Assembly: GCF_001908725.1 (NCBI RefSeq)
Contig: NZ_CP018725.1
Span: 124,001 to 188,000, forward strand
Direction: 5' to 3'
DNA: 64,000 nt
From: Xanthomonas vesicatoria ATCC 35937
GTDB taxonomy: Bacteria > Pseudomonadota > Gammaproteobacteria > Xanthomonadales > Xanthomonadaceae
The notes beneath the pieces are model-generated. The model was given only the letters and a program-made list of their open reading frames with translations, searched no databases and was not told the DNA's origin. Positions 50,109-64,000 of this stretch are shown in pieces. The position numbers and the translations under genes were made by a program. How positions within the stretch are numbered: the first letter of the stretch is position 1; every line of letters starts with the position of its first letter.

Positions 50109-50461
50109 GCGGTCGTCTGATAGGCGTGCTGATCATCCTGGCGGGTGTGGCGCTGGCGTATTGGGGCGTGTGGATGCCCCTGCAGCAGGCGCAGTCTGGC
50201 GCCGCGTCGATCACCGTGCCTGGAGGCATCAAACTGGCCCTGGTAGTGCCGATGTGTGTGGTGTTCGGCTTCGGCTATGCAATCGGCGGCGGGCGTTTTC
50301 ATCAGGCCATGCACAACACCGACCCGGACAAGGTGCGTCGCTGGGGCAAGACGTCCGGCTTCGGCTGGCTGCTGATAGTGATCAGTTTTGCTGCCGCGTT
50401 CGCACTGCATCAGTGGATGCAGCACAGCCTGCACGCCCTTGGGTATGGGTCGGCCGGATGA
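50105..50461 (+). CDS. Small membrane protein between carA and carB
   Basis: A 118-residue protein with three hydrophobic segments ([53 protein letters not shown]). It starts within the carA stop (ATGA) and ends 115 bases before carB. No family recognised; its placement in the car operon is the only hint and does not give a function. Confidence 0.75.
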   Translation: MSGRLIGVLIILAGVALAYWGVWMPLQQAQSGAASITVPGGIKLALVVPMCVVFGFGYAIGGGRFHQAMHNTDPDKVRRWGKTSGFGWLLIVISFAAAFALHQWMQHSLHALGYGSAG

Positions 50462-50576
50462 CTCCGGCACTCGGCTCCGTGGAGTCGATCAATCATCATG
50501 CTGCGTTGCGATCTGATCGCCGCGGCCACTCTTTCCGCACCTGCGGCTTGCCGCATGTATTCAATCGGGTAACGAA

Positions 50577-53815
<3,239 letters not shown>

Positions 53816-53819
<4 letters not shown>

Positions 53820-54292
53820 GAGCACCCATGACGGCAAAGGGCGCGCAGCGTCTGCGCGAGGAATTGGACCAACTGAAATCGGTCAAGCGCCCGGCGGTGA
53901 TCGCCGCGATCGCCGAAGCGCGCGCGCACGGCGATCTGAAAGAGAACGCCGAGTACCACGCCGCGCGCGAGCAGCAGAGCTTCATCGAAGGCCGCATCAA
54001 ACAGCTGGAAGGCGAGCTCTCGCATGCCGAGATCATCGACATCACCAAGCTGTCGGCCGGCAACAAGATCGTGTTCGGCGCCACGGTGACGCTGGCCGAC
54101 ACCGAGACCGACGAAGAGAAGCGCTACCAGATCGTTGGCGATCTGGAAGCGGACATCAAGCTGGGCATGATCGCGATCTCCTCGCCGCTGGCACGTGCGT
54201 TGATCGGCAAGCTGGAGGGCGACTCGGTCACCATCGATGCGCCGGCCGGCCAGCGCGAGTACGAAGTGGTCAGCGTTGCCTATCTGGACTGA
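53816..54292 (+). CDS. greA: Transcript cleavage factor GreA
   Basis: A 158-residue RNA polymerase factor with an N-terminal coiled coil whose tip holds the acidic residues ([18 protein letters not shown]), and a C-terminal FKBP-like domain ([30 protein letters not shown]). It begins in the carB stop codon; a second in-frame ATG (MTAKGAQRL) four codons later is possible. carB-greA-rpfE-recJ form a tight rightward group. Confidence 0.96.
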
Positions 54293-54322
54293 CGCGCCGG
54301 GATTGAACGACGCCACCGCCCG

Positions 54323-55243
54323 ATGACCACCGCCACGCTGCTGCTGCCGGAAAAACGCCGCCTGCCCGGTGAACTGGGCGACACGCCGGTGGCGCGTGCG
54401 CTGGCGCGTGCCGACCAGCAAGGTGCCGAGCCCGGCGAAGTGGCGCAGCTGCAGCGCCACTTCTCGCTGACGCCTGCGCACTGGCCGGTGGCCGCGTTGA
54501 CCCGCCAGCTCGATGCCGGCGATGCGGCCGGTGCGACCTGGGTGCGTGCCGATCCGGCCTATGTGGTGCCGGATATGCAGGGCGCGCGCTTGATGGGCTA
54601 CGGCGAGGCGCTCGGCCCCACGGCCGAGGACCTGGCGGTGTTGCTGCCCATCCTCAAGCCGATGTTTGGCGATGCCGGCTTCCTGCTGGATGCGCCCACG
54701 CCTGCGCGCTGGTATCTGCGGCTGTCGCCGGATGCCAAATTGCCGGAATTTGCGCCACCGGATCTGGCGATCGGCGATGACCTGTTCGAGCATCTGCCGG
54801 CCGGCGAGATCGGCCGGCGCTGGCGTGCCTTGCTGACCGAGGCGCAGGTGCTGCTGCATCAGCATCCCTGGAACGAGGGCCGTGTGGCCAGCGGCAAGCC
54901 GGCGATCAATTCGCTGTGGTTCTGGGGCGGTGGCGTGCTGCCGCATGCGGTCAGCTCGCCGCACCGTCAGGTACGCAGCCGCGAATCACTCCTACGTGCG
55001 CTGGCGCTGGCGGCCGGTGCCGATGCGCAGGGCGAACAACGCGTGGATGCGTTGGTGGACCTGCGCCATCTGCGCTCGCTGCAGCAGTTCAGCGACGACG
55101 CGGTGGCGCCGCTGCTGGCGGCGATGGCACGTGGCGAACTGGATCGGCTGGTGCTGGATTTCCAGGATGGCGAAACCGTGTCGCTGACGCATGCGCAACG
55201 CTGGCGTTTCTGGCGCAAGCCGCGCGCACAGCTGGCGCAATGA
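54323..55243 (+). CDS. rpfE: RpfE-type regulatory/phosphoglycerate mutase-related protein
   Basis: A 306-residue soluble protein distantly related to cofactor-independent phosphoglycerate mutase-like proteins; KPAINSLWFWGGGVLP is its most recognisable motif. The name is given from gene order: in Xanthomonas and Xylella this gene lies between greA and recJ beside the rpf cluster. The biochemical role is not established. It is separated from greA by 30 bases and overlaps recJ by four. Confidence 0.7.
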   Translation: MTTATLLLPEKRRLPGELGDTPVARALARADQQGAEPGEVAQLQRHFSLTPAHWPVAALTRQLDAGDAAGATWVRADPAYVVPDMQGARLMGYGEALGPTAEDLAVLLPILKPMFGDAGFLLDAPTPARWYLRLSPDAKLPEFAPPDLAIGDDLFEHLPAGEIGRRWRALLTEAQVLLHQHPWNEGRVASGKPAINSLWFWGGGVLPHAVSSPHRQVRSRESLLRALALAAGADAQGEQRVDALVDLRHLRSLQQFSDDAVAPLLAAMARGELDRLVLDFQDGETVSLTHAQRWRFWRKPRAQLAQ

Positions 55244-56979
55244 CCTCCACCCCGCGGATCGTCCGGCGCCCGCCCGGGCAGGCCGGCAGCTGGCCCGATG
55301 CCATGTTGCCGCTGCTGCGCCGCATCTATGCCGCGCGTGGCGTCACCGATACCCACGGCGCGCAGCCGCGTCTGGGTCAGTTGCTGTCGCCGCAGTTGCT
55401 GCACAACAGTGACGTGGCGGCCGAGTTGCTGGCCGATGCGATCGCCCGGCAACGGCGCATCCTGGTGGTGGGCGATTTCGACTGCGATGGCGCTACCGCC
55501 TGCGCCGTGGGCGTGCGCGGCCTGCGCATGCTCGGTGCGCTGGATGTGCACCACGCTGTGCCCAATCGCATGGTGCACGGCTATGGTCTGTCGCCTGCAT
55601 TGGTGGACGAACTGGCCGCGCTGCAACCGGATGTGCTGGTCACCGTGGATCACGGTATCGCCTGCCACGCGGGAGTGGCCGCGGCCAAGGCGCGCGGTTG
55701 GACAGTACTGGTCACCGACCACCATCTGCCGGGTGAGGTGTTGCCACCGGCCGATGCGATCGTCGACCCGAACCTGGCGGTCGACGGTTTTCCCAGCAAA
55801 TCGCTGGCTGGCGTGGGCGTGATCTTTTACGTATTGCTGGCACTGCGCAGTGCGTTGCGTACGCGTGGCGCCTTCGCCGATCGTTCCGAGCCGGATCTGT
55901 CGGTACTGCTGGATCTGGTCGCCGTCGGCACGGTGGCCGATCTGGTGCCGCTGGACACCAACAACCGTGCGCTTGTGTCGGCCGGGTTGCGTCGGTTGCG
56001 CGAAGGCCGCGGCTGCATCGGATTGCGCGCCTTGATCGATGCCAGCGGCCGCGATATCGCGCGGCTGAGCGCCAGCGATATCGGGTTCGCGCTCGGGCCG
56101 CGCTTGAATGCGGCCGGCCGGCTGGAAGACATGGCATTGGGCATCGAGCTGTTGCTCAGCGAAGACTGGAGCCGGGCACGCGAGATCGCCGCCACGCTGG
56201 AAGAGATCAATGCCGAGCGCCGTGCGGTGCAGCAGTTGATGACCGACGATGCCGAGCAGGCAGTGACCAAGGTGGTGCTAGACGCCGATGGCGCCTTGCC
56301 GATCGCCGCCTGCCTGTTCGATGCGCAGTGGCACCCCGGCGTGATCGGCCTGGTCGCCTCCAAACTGAAAGACCGCTTGCATCGCCCGGTGATCGCGCTG
56401 GCCCCGGCCGAGCCGGGCAGCAGCCAGTTGCGCGGTTCGGCGCGGTCCATTCCCGGCCTGCATATCCGCGACGTGCTGGCAGCGGTGGATGCGCGTCATC
56501 CCGGCCTGATGCAGAAGTTCGGTGGCCATGCGATGGCCGCCGGGCTGAGCATCGATCACGCGGCGTTGGCCACGTTCGAGCAGGCCTTCCAGGCGCAGGT
56601 GATGGCGATGGTGGACGCCTCGCTGCTGCATGCCGAATTGCATAGCGACGGCGAGCTGGCCGCGCACGAACTCGATCATGTACACGCCGAAGCGCTGCGC
56701 GTGGCAGGGCCGTGGGGGCAGGGCTTTCCTGAGCCGTTGTTCGATGGGCAGTTCGAGGTACTGCAATACCGCGTGCTCAAGGAACGCCACCTCAAGCTGA
56801 CGCTGCGCTGCGCCGGCCGTCCCGAGCCGCTCAGTGCCATCCATTTCAACGGCTGGCACGGTAGCGAGCCAGCACGCATGGTGCGGCTGGCATATCGGTT
56901 GGTCAGCGACGATTACCGTGGCGGCACGGCGGTGCAATTGATCGTCGAGCATTGCGAGCCGGCAACACGCCTGGGTTGA
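55240..56979 (+). CDS. recJ: Single-stranded-DNA-specific 5'-3' exonuclease RecJ
   Basis: A 579-residue DHH-family nuclease. Motifs in order: VVGDFDCDGATACAVG (I), VTVDHGIACHAG (II), VTDHHLPGEVLPPADAIVDPN represented by TDHHLPGEVLP (III DHH), VAVGTVADLVPL (IV), LNAAGRLEDM, and a DHHA1 part with RSIPGLHIRDVL and GGHAMAAGLSI. A C-terminal OB domain follows. Start ATG 55240 overlaps the rpfE stop. The 349-base gap after it holds hairpin repeats. Confidence 0.96.
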   Translation: MTSTPRIVRRPPGQAGSWPDAMLPLLRRIYAARGVTDTHGAQPRLGQLLSPQLLHNSDVAAELLADAIARQRRILVVGDFDCDGATACAVGVRGLRMLGALDVHHAVPNRMVHGYGLSPALVDELAALQPDVLVTVDHGIACHAGVAAAKARGWTVLVTDHHLPGEVLPPADAIVDPNLAVDGFPSKSLAGVGVIFYVLLALRSALRTRGAFADRSEPDLSVLLDLVAVGTVADLVPLDTNNRALVSAGLRRLREGRGCIGLRALIDASGRDIARLSASDIGFALGPRLNAAGRLEDMALGIELLLSEDWSRAREIAATLEEINAERRAVQQLMTDDAEQAVTKVVLDADGALPIAACLFDAQWHPGVIGLVASKLKDRLHRPVIALAPAEPGSSQLRGSARSIPGLHIRDVLAAVDARHPGLMQKFGGHAMAAGLSIDHAALATFEQAFQAQVMAMVDASLLHAELHSDGELAAHELDHVHAEALRVAGPWGQGFPEPLFDGQFEVLQYRVLKERHLKLTLRCAGRPEPLSAIHFNGWHGSEPARMVRLAYRLVSDDYRGGTAVQLIVEHCEPATRLG

Positions 56980-57039
56980 TCTGAGAGCTTCGCGCGTCGT
57001 CATCCAGGCACCGCAATCAGTATCGCTTGCCCTGACAAA

Positions 57040-57167
57040 CCGACCATCTCGACTGGTCCTTGCCCGCTCACCGTCGCGGGACCCTTGGCGGCATGGATGC
57101 CGCCAAGGAGCTTACAAGGACGTACTTGCAGCGTGTCCCGCGATGGTGGGCGGGCAAGGGCCCTGCA
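57040..57167 (+). repeat. Dispersed hairpin element, second full plus-orientation copy (128 nt)
   Basis: It aligns without gaps to 29172-29299. Outer arms 57059-57082 and 57135-57158 pair over 24 bases with two G.U pairs. The inner stem 57083-57108 is a perfect 12-bp hairpin around GG. Three inner base pairs differ from the other copy with both partners changed. It lies between recJ and the convergent DUF1176 gene. Confidence 0.8.
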
Positions 57168-57195
57168 GCAAATGCCCAGCGTCGAGTGCGCGATG

Positions 57196-57262
57196 CCTCA
57201 CCGCTTGCGGGACACGCCGTGAATCCGTCCGTGCAGGCTCGATGGCGGCATCCATGCCGCCA
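57196..57262 (-). repeat. Partial minus-orientation copy of the dispersed hairpin element
   Basis: It matches 28961-29028 closely (GCGGGACACGCCGTGAA, GGCGGCATCCATGCCGCC) but its second outer arm is absent. It faces the copy at 57040-57167. The remaining bases up to 57328 show no gene. Confidence 0.7.
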
Positions 57263-57328
57263 CGCACACCCGCCATCGTCATTGGTCCTCGCGCAAGACA
57301 GCGCAGGCATGCACTGTGTTTGCTTCGA

Positions 57329-58366
57329 TCAAGGCGACTGCTTGACCTCGGTGACCAGGGTCGGCAGTTCCCATGCGCCGCCAGCGGCGACCAACCGGCA
57401 CAGGCCAGACGTGGATTTGGAGGTCTGTACAAAGCGACGCCCGTCCCAGGTCCAGCTTTCCTCGCTGTAGCAATCGCCCAGTCCGCGTCCCTTTTGCGAG
57501 GACCGGATGGTGGAACCATCAAGATCGCTGGCATGCGTGGTGACCAGGGTCGGCGCGAACGGCGCGCGCGCGTTGACCACCCAGAAGCCGGTGCCGATGT
57601 TGTAGGCGCCCATCCAGCAATCGGTCGACACCAGCAGCTTGTCGCTGCTCAGGCGGGTGATGGCCAGCGGTTCGGCGGCATCGCTGGCATCCAGGCCCTT
57701 GCATTCCTCATCGGCGGGAAGCGTGGCGCGCAGCGCCTGGTACAGCGCTGGCAAGCTGCCCAAACGGGCGTCGCCGGGTTGCGCTGCTGCCAGCTTGGCT
57801 TCGCGGACCTGCGGCACCGGCAGCGCCGGCAGCACGGAGGCCTCATCACGATCGCCCTTGCGCACCAGCGCGCCGCGCGTGCCAAGCCGGCCCTGAAATT
57901 CGTCCATCTTCAGCAGCGTCGCCGCCGCACCGCGATCGGACAGCTGCCAGCGGCGGCGATCGTTGCCGACCGCGACGATCTTGCTGCTGCGGGTCAGTGC
58001 CGCCAGCAGGGCGGCGACCTGCGTGCTGCTCAATACCGCGGTGCCGCTCTTGCCATCCAGCGCCAGCTTGCCCAGATCGCGTTGATCGATCTGCAGGCTC
58101 AAAGACGCAGGCAGCTTGATCTCGTCGTACTGACCCAGCATCAGCTCGGCCGTCACTGCCTGGCCGGCACCGGCCTTGCGCGTCAGCAACACCGATACCG
58201 GCAGGTGCTCGCCTTCGTCCGGCTGATACCCGGCGGCGCGGCAGGTGCGGGTGTTGTCGCAGGCGATGGTCCAGTCGTCGTGACTGAAGGCGACACTGGT
58301 TGCAGGCGCGGCAAGCGCGATCGCGGGGCTGCACAGCAGGGCCGCGGCAAGCAGGTCATAGCGCAT
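57329..58366 (-). CDS. Exported DUF1176 protein
   Basis: A 345-residue protein with a signal peptide (MRYDLLAAALLCSPAIALAAP). The start at 58366 has AAGGAC upstream and is preferred over a longer frame. The mature protein has DUF1176-like features: WTIACDNTRTCRAAGYQPD at its start, ECKGLDASDAAEPLAITRL, then a C-terminal repeat-like GLGDCYSEESWTWDGRRFVQTS and SGLCRLVAAGG. Paired Cys suggest periplasmic disulphides. Function unknown. Confidence 0.8.
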   Translation of the reverse strand: MRYDLLAAALLCSPAIALAAPATSVAFSHDDWTIACDNTRTCRAAGYQPDEGEHLPVSVLLTRKAGAGQAVTAELMLGQYDEIKLPASLSLQIDQRDLGKLALDGKSGTAVLSSTQVAALLAALTRSSKIVAVGNDRRRWQLSDRGAAATLLKMDEFQGRLGTRGALVRKGDRDEASVLPALPVPQVREAKLAAAQPGDARLGSLPALYQALRATLPADEECKGLDASDAAEPLAITRLSSDKLLVSTDCWMGAYNIGTGFWVVNARAPFAPTLVTTHASDLDGSTIRSSQKGRGLGDCYSEESWTWDGRRFVQTSKSTSGLCRLVAAGGAWELPTLVTEVKQSP

Positions 58367-58612
58367 CGAAGGTCCTTCATCGTGGTCAGGGCCGGCATCT
58401 TGCGGTGCCGGCGGCAGGGCGTCCAGGCGAACCGTCTGCAGGCAGCGAAGACCATTCATGGTGACGCGTGCATCGGCGCGCCGCCGCCGATCGACCACCA
58501 TGCGCGTTGCGCATGCACTGCGCTGTTCGCGCAGTGCCGCCTCGCTCTGGCGACGCTGCGCCAAGCGGCATCGTCTGTTCGGTGTTGTCTGCGCGCCTGT
58601 GGCTTTCAGCGA

Positions 58613-59824
58613 TCACGCCTGGGTGAGCGTTGCCGCGTTGCGCGTCCTGGTAGGCGAGTCGTGCATCGGCATCCCGAACAGCGGGCGCAGCCAGCGCACA
58701 CGGCGAATGAGGTATTCGTGCAAGAGCAGACAGCCGGCGACGGTGGCGGCCAACACCAAGCCCGGTTCCAGCCACGGCCCCAGCTGCAACGGCGCCAACC
58801 AGTACAGCGCCAGGATGATCAGGCTCTGATGCAGGATGTACCAGGGGAACACGGCCTGGGTGCAATACGGCAGCCACGCGAATGGGCGATTCAAACCATG
58901 CCTCGCCCAGCCCAGCAGGGCCAGCAGTGCCAGCCAGGTATAGGCTGCACGCGCGAGCCGCTCGACCACGTCCCAACGGACCGTCGCCAGCAGGGCGGGC
59001 AACTGCACGGAATCGAGCGAGCGGCCCAGATGGCGGATGCTCAGTTCGGTGGCGATCGCCAGCAGCGCGGCGATGAAGGTCGGCCAGCGCAGCTGCACGG
59101 CCCACGTCCAGACGCGTGCGCTGTGGGCCAGCGCATATCCCAGCACGAATAACGGAAACGACTCGGCATGCACGAACCAGTCGCCAACCAGGGCGTGGGT
59201 CGGTGGGTGGCGCGGCATCACCCACAGCAGGCAAAAGGCCCCCCACAGGATGGGGGCCAGCAGCAGGGCCGGTAGCGCGATGGACGTCGGCAGCGCTGGC
59301 AGCGACACGGGCAGCTTGCGGCCCAGCGCAAGCATGGCCATCAGTAGCAAGGTGTAAGGCAGCAGATAGGCCACGTACCACAGGTGGTTCCAGGTGATGC
59401 CGTGTTCCCAGCCATCGAAGCTGCCGGCCGGCCACGGCCGGACCTGCCAATAGCGCAGCAGGAAGCTGCCGAAGCCAGGCACGACCTTGCCGTTGCTGAC
59501 GCCCTGGCAGTACGCCTGCACTGCCACCACCACGAATATGCCGAACAGCAATGGTGGCAACAACCGGCCGCAGCGTCGCCATGCAAACTGCCACGGCGCA
59601 CGTTCCGCACGCGCCAGACCGATCGCGATGCCGGAGATCATGAACAGCAACGGCATCCGCCAGCGGTTGACCGCGATCATCGGCGCCTGCAGCCAGTCGG
59701 TGGTGTACGCACTCTTCAAATGGAAGTCCCAGCCGGCCACGTAGGCCATGGCCACGTGATAGAGGATCAGCAGGGCGAAGGCGAAGATGCGCAAGGCATC
59801 GATATCGTGGCGGCGCTCGGTCAT
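58613..59824 (-). CDS. Membrane acyltransferase, acyltransferase-3/OpgC-like
   Basis: A 403-residue protein with about ten hydrophobic segments. It starts MTERRHDIDALRIFAFALLI, the typical N-terminal His/Asp-Leu-Arg helix of acyltransferase-3 proteins, and has RWRMPLLFMISGIAIG and FPWYILHQSLIILA (conserved His). Known members acylate glycans or lipids at the cytoplasmic membrane. The substrate is not known. It is divergent from rpfD across 191 bases. Confidence 0.85.
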   Translation of the reverse strand: MTERRHDIDALRIFAFALLILYHVAMAYVAGWDFHLKSAYTTDWLQAPMIAVNRWRMPLLFMISGIAIGLARAERAPWQFAWRRCGRLLPPLLFGIFVVVAVQAYCQGVSNGKVVPGFGSFLLRYWQVRPWPAGSFDGWEHGITWNHLWYVAYLLPYTLLLMAMLALGRKLPVSLPALPTSIALPALLLAPILWGAFCLLWVMPRHPPTHALVGDWFVHAESFPLFVLGYALAHSARVWTWAVQLRWPTFIAALLAIATELSIRHLGRSLDSVQLPALLATVRWDVVERLARAAYTWLALLALLGWARHGLNRPFAWLPYCTQAVFPWYILHQSLIILALYWLAPLQLGPWLEPGLVLAATVAGCLLLHEYLIRRVRWLRPLFGMPMHDSPTRTRNAATLTQA

Positions 59825-60015
59825 GGTCGGCGGTTGCTGGAGAAGTGGACCCATCCTGCCCATCGGCCCTCGCAGCAGGTGGGGCCAGGGGTGGAAACCA
59901 CCGCTCGCAGTGACCAGTTGCATCCACCCAGGGACGAACGGTGACGGCCGGGGCGGCGGTTTCGCCTTGCCGCGCAGGCCTCTATGATCGGCACTTGCCA
60001 ACTGCGGACCTATGC

Positions 60016-60930
60016 ATGGAATCGACCGGGTCGCGCCCGCCAATCGCCCGGGAAGGAGCCGGCCGTGCCGCCACGCGCTGGGCCGTCGTGATCTGGTCGC
60101 TGGTGTTTTATCTGAGTGCGCTGGGCAACGTCTTGACCGCCTGGCTGGCTGCGCGCCGCGACGGCGAGCCGATCGTGCTGTGGCAGCTGCTGAGCTGGGA
60201 GCTGAGCAGCGCCACCGCCGCGCTGTTGCTGCTGCCGGCCGTGTTATGGCTGTGCGCACGCTGGCCGCTGCATGCCGATGCCTGGCCGCGACGTGTGCCG
60301 CTGTACCTGAGCGCGGCGCTGGGGTGGTGGCTGGCGCACGTCGCCGGCATGGTGCTGATACGCAAGCTGGTCTACGCGCTGGCCGGCGGGCATTACGATT
60401 TCGGCGGCTGGCTGCAGTGGGTATACGAACTATCCAAGGATCTGCGCACCTTTGCGCTGCTGGTGGCGGTGCAGCACGCGCTGGGCTGGTATGCGCGGCG
60501 GCGTCAGGGCGAGGCGCATCTGCTCGCCGCGCCGGACGAGGGGCCGCCCGTGGAGCCGCTGGATCGTCCGGAACGCTTTCTGGTGCGCAAGCTCGGTCGC
60601 GATTTCCTGGTGGCCACCGCCGACATTGAATGGATCCAGGCTTCCGGCAACTACGTCAACCTGCGCGTCCGCGGTCACGACTATCCCCTACGCAGCACCA
60701 TGGCGGCGATCGAGGCCAGGCTGGAGGCGGCCGTCTTCGTACGGATCCATCGCAGCTATCTGGTCAATCTGGGCCAGGTGCAGGCGATCGAACCGGTCGA
60801 TTCCGGCGACGCGCGCGTGCACCTGCGCGACGCCACGGTGCTGCCCTGCAGTCGCAGCCATCTGGCCGGCTTGCGGGCGCGGGCCGGGCAAGTGGCCGGC
60901 ACGCCCAGGCCGGACGCGGTGAGTGTCTGA
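60016..60930 (+). CDS. rpfD: LytTR-domain membrane regulator RpfD
   Basis: A 304-residue protein with four N-terminal hydrophobic segments (AVVIWSLVFYLSALGNVLTAW and three more), a short linker and a C-terminal LytTR DNA-binding domain from about residue 200 (RDFLVATADIEWIQASGNYV, VFVRIHRSYLVNLGQVQAIE). ATG 60016 is preferred; a start 25 codons earlier is in frame. The gene's place beside recJ and prfB-lysS matches rpfD of the Xanthomonas rpf region. The target genes and the signal sensed are unknown. Confidence 0.8.
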   Translation: MESTGSRPPIAREGAGRAATRWAVVIWSLVFYLSALGNVLTAWLAARRDGEPIVLWQLLSWELSSATAALLLLPAVLWLCARWPLHADAWPRRVPLYLSAALGWWLAHVAGMVLIRKLVYALAGGHYDFGGWLQWVYELSKDLRTFALLVAVQHALGWYARRRQGEAHLLAAPDEGPPVEPLDRPERFLVRKLGRDFLVATADIEWIQASGNYVNLRVRGHDYPLRSTMAAIEARLEAAVFVRIHRSYLVNLGQVQAIEPVDSGDARVHLRDATVLPCSRSHLAGLRARAGQVAGTPRPDAVSV

Positions 60931-61218
60931 AGCAAACACCCGGCAGCGGCGGTGCGGTTGCCTACAAGGGCGTACCCGGAGGGCGTGCGGGATCGGGGCG
61001 ACGGCGGCGTGTCCTGTGATGTGTCCTGGAGACATCAAGCGGCGGGCACGGCCTTTAATCGAGGCCGCTGATATGCGGCGTTGCGCGATGCATGGAATTT
61101 GCACGTCGCTGGCCGGTGCGTGGGAGGGCGCCGAGCAGCGGTGCGCGCCGGCCACCGCTGCGTTCCGCGCATGCGGCCCGCTTGCTAAACTAACCAGCTT
61201 GTTTGCCGGAAGTCCGTC

Positions 61219-62344
61219 ATGATCGAAACCAATCCGATCCGCCAGCGCATCACCGATCTCAACGATCGCGTGCTCTCGCTCAGGGGGTATCTTTGACTAC
61301 GACGCCAAGAAAGAGCGTCTAGAGGAAGTCAGCCGGGAGCTGGAAAGCCCGGACGTGTGGAACGACGCCGAGCGTGCCCAGGCCCTGGGGCGTGAGCGCT
61401 CCATGCTGGAAAAGACCGTTATCGGCATCGCCGATGTGCTGGCCGGGCTCACCGATGCCGGCGAGTTGCTGGACCTGGCCGACAGCGAGCAGGACGAAGA
61501 CACTGCAGTGGCGGTGATCGCCGATCTGGACAAGTACCAGGCCCATGTCGAGAAGCTGGAATTCCAGCGCATGTTCTCCGGGCAGATGGACGGCGCCAAC
61601 GCGTTCGTCGACATCCAGGCCGGCGCCGGCGGCACCGAGGCGCAGGACTGGGCCGAGATCCTGTTGCGCATGTACCTGCGCTGGGCCGAGTCGCGCGGTT
61701 GGAAGACCGAGCTGATGGAAGTGTCCGGCGGCGAAGTGGCGGGCATCAAGTCGGCCACCATCCGCATCGAAGGCGAATACGCCTATGGCTGGCTCAAGAC
61801 CGAGATCGGCGTGCACCGGCTGGTGCGCAAGTCGCCGTTCGATTCGGACAACCGTCGCCACACCAGTTTCACCTCGGTGTTCGTGTCGCCGGAAGTGGAC
61901 GACAACATCGAGATCGACATCAACCCGGCCGACCTGCGCACCGACGTGTATCGCTCGTCTGGCGCAGGTGGTCAGCACGTCAACAAGACCGAATCGGCGG
62001 TACGTATCACCCATATTCCGACCAATACGGTGGTTGCCTGCCAGACCGGCCGCAGCCAGCACCAGAACCGCGACAATGCGATGAAGATGCTGGCGGCCAA
62101 GTTGTACGAGCTGGAAGTGCAGAAGCGCAACGTTGAACGCGACGCGCTGGAAGCCACCAAGTCCGACATTGGCTGGGGCAGCCAGATCCGCAATTACGTG
62201 CTCGATCAGAGCCGTATCAAGGATCTGCGCACCGGTATCGAACGCAGCGACACCCAGAAAGTGCTCGACGGCGACCTGGACGAGTTCGTCGAGGCCAGCC
62301 TGAAGGCCGGTCTGGCGGCAGGCTCCAAACGCCTGGACGCCTGA
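61219..62344 (+). CDS. prfB: Peptide chain release factor 2, with programmed +1 frameshift
   Basis: The zero frame from ATG 61219 ([16 protein letters not shown]) ends at CTT TGA (61291-61296) after 25 codons. Skipping T61294 gives GAC and continues [16 protein letters not shown] to 62344, for a 374-residue product. The SD-like AGGGGG (61282-61287) three bases before CTT is the classic autoregulatory site. RF2 features: tripeptide anticodon SPF in [12 protein letters not shown] and the GGQ loop [18 protein letters not shown]2 level controls its own frameshift. Confidence 0.97.
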
Positions 62345-62540
62345 CCGCAGCGCGAGGTCGCAGCGGATGCGACGGCCTCGCACCACGCTACGCAGGCACC
62401 GCAGCGCCACCCGCGCTGCGGTAGTAAAACGACATCAGTCGACCTGCGCGTGACACCGTCATTATAAAGAGAGCCCGGCGCTGCCGGTGTCTCACTCCCC
62501 ACCGGGCACGCGCCCGACCTCTAGCAGACCGATTCCCGCC

Positions 62541-64000
<1,460 letters not shown>

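Overview
The window is chromosomal DNA of a high-GC gammaproteobacterium, almost certainly Xanthomonas. Supporting signs are the block carA-carB-greA-rpfE-recJ ... rpfD-prfB-lysS (the known flank of the Xanthomonas rpf quorum-sensing cluster), a thrA-thrB/thrC locus with a leader peptide, a long-form hisG operon headed by a TrpR-like regulator, and an IS407-type insertion sequence. Most of the window is ordinary, tightly packed biosynthetic genes. The accessory DNA is at the left end and in a few intergenic repeat clusters.

1-5350: a variable polymorphic-toxin region. It opens with the 3' part of a filamentous haemagglutinin/CdiA-like gene whose C-terminus looks like a serine hydrolase (lipase-type) toxin. 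An overlapping AT-rich lipoprotein gene follows, as an immunity gene would. Next comes a decayed haemagglutinin fragment with four TAG stops and a frameshift, joined out of frame to a CxxC toxin remnant that resembles the end of a deaminase. A probable Imm1-like immunity gene follows, interrupted at a run of nine T. A complete IS3-family (IS407 group) element with a 4-bp target duplication closes the region.

5351-23030: a TspO homologue, then the threonine locus (leader peptide, attenuator-like hairpin, thrA-thrB, an antisense EthD-family gene, thrC), an L,D-transpeptidase-like protein, an FNR-type regulator with four cysteines, hisS, and the whole histidine operon hisR-G-D-C-B-H-A-F-IE. The operon starts under a perfect 17-bp inverted repeat that runs into the regulator's start codon.

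23031-42800: a secreted calcineurin-like phosphoesterase, a C13 (legumain-type) peptidase lipoprotein, the methionine-salvage genes mtnB-mtnD-mtnC, two tandem amino-acid permeases, a Nudix hydrolase, serA divergent from a D-2-hydroxyglutarate dehydrogenase-like gene, a coupled DUF2388/DUF4105 pair, efpL, and a leftward acyl-CoA catabolic cluster (enoyl-CoA hydratase, VOC protein, HMG-CoA lyase, SDR).

42801-64000: the ferrous-iron system feoA-feoB plus a small cysteine-rich membrane protein under a Fur-like site, an aminotransferase-MOSC pair, dapB, carA-carB-greA-rpfE-recJ, a DUF1176 protein, an acyltransferase, rpfD (LytTR), prfB with its programmed +1 frameshift, and lysS cut by the window end.

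The most interesting non-coding signal is a dispersed hairpin element present in inverted pairs at 28.95-29.30 kb and 57.04-57.26 kb. Two full copies have the same 128-nt length and show three compensatory base-pair changes in the inner stem. The outer-stem exceptions are G.U pairs on one strand only, which suggests a structured RNA or a RNA-fold-constrained repeat.
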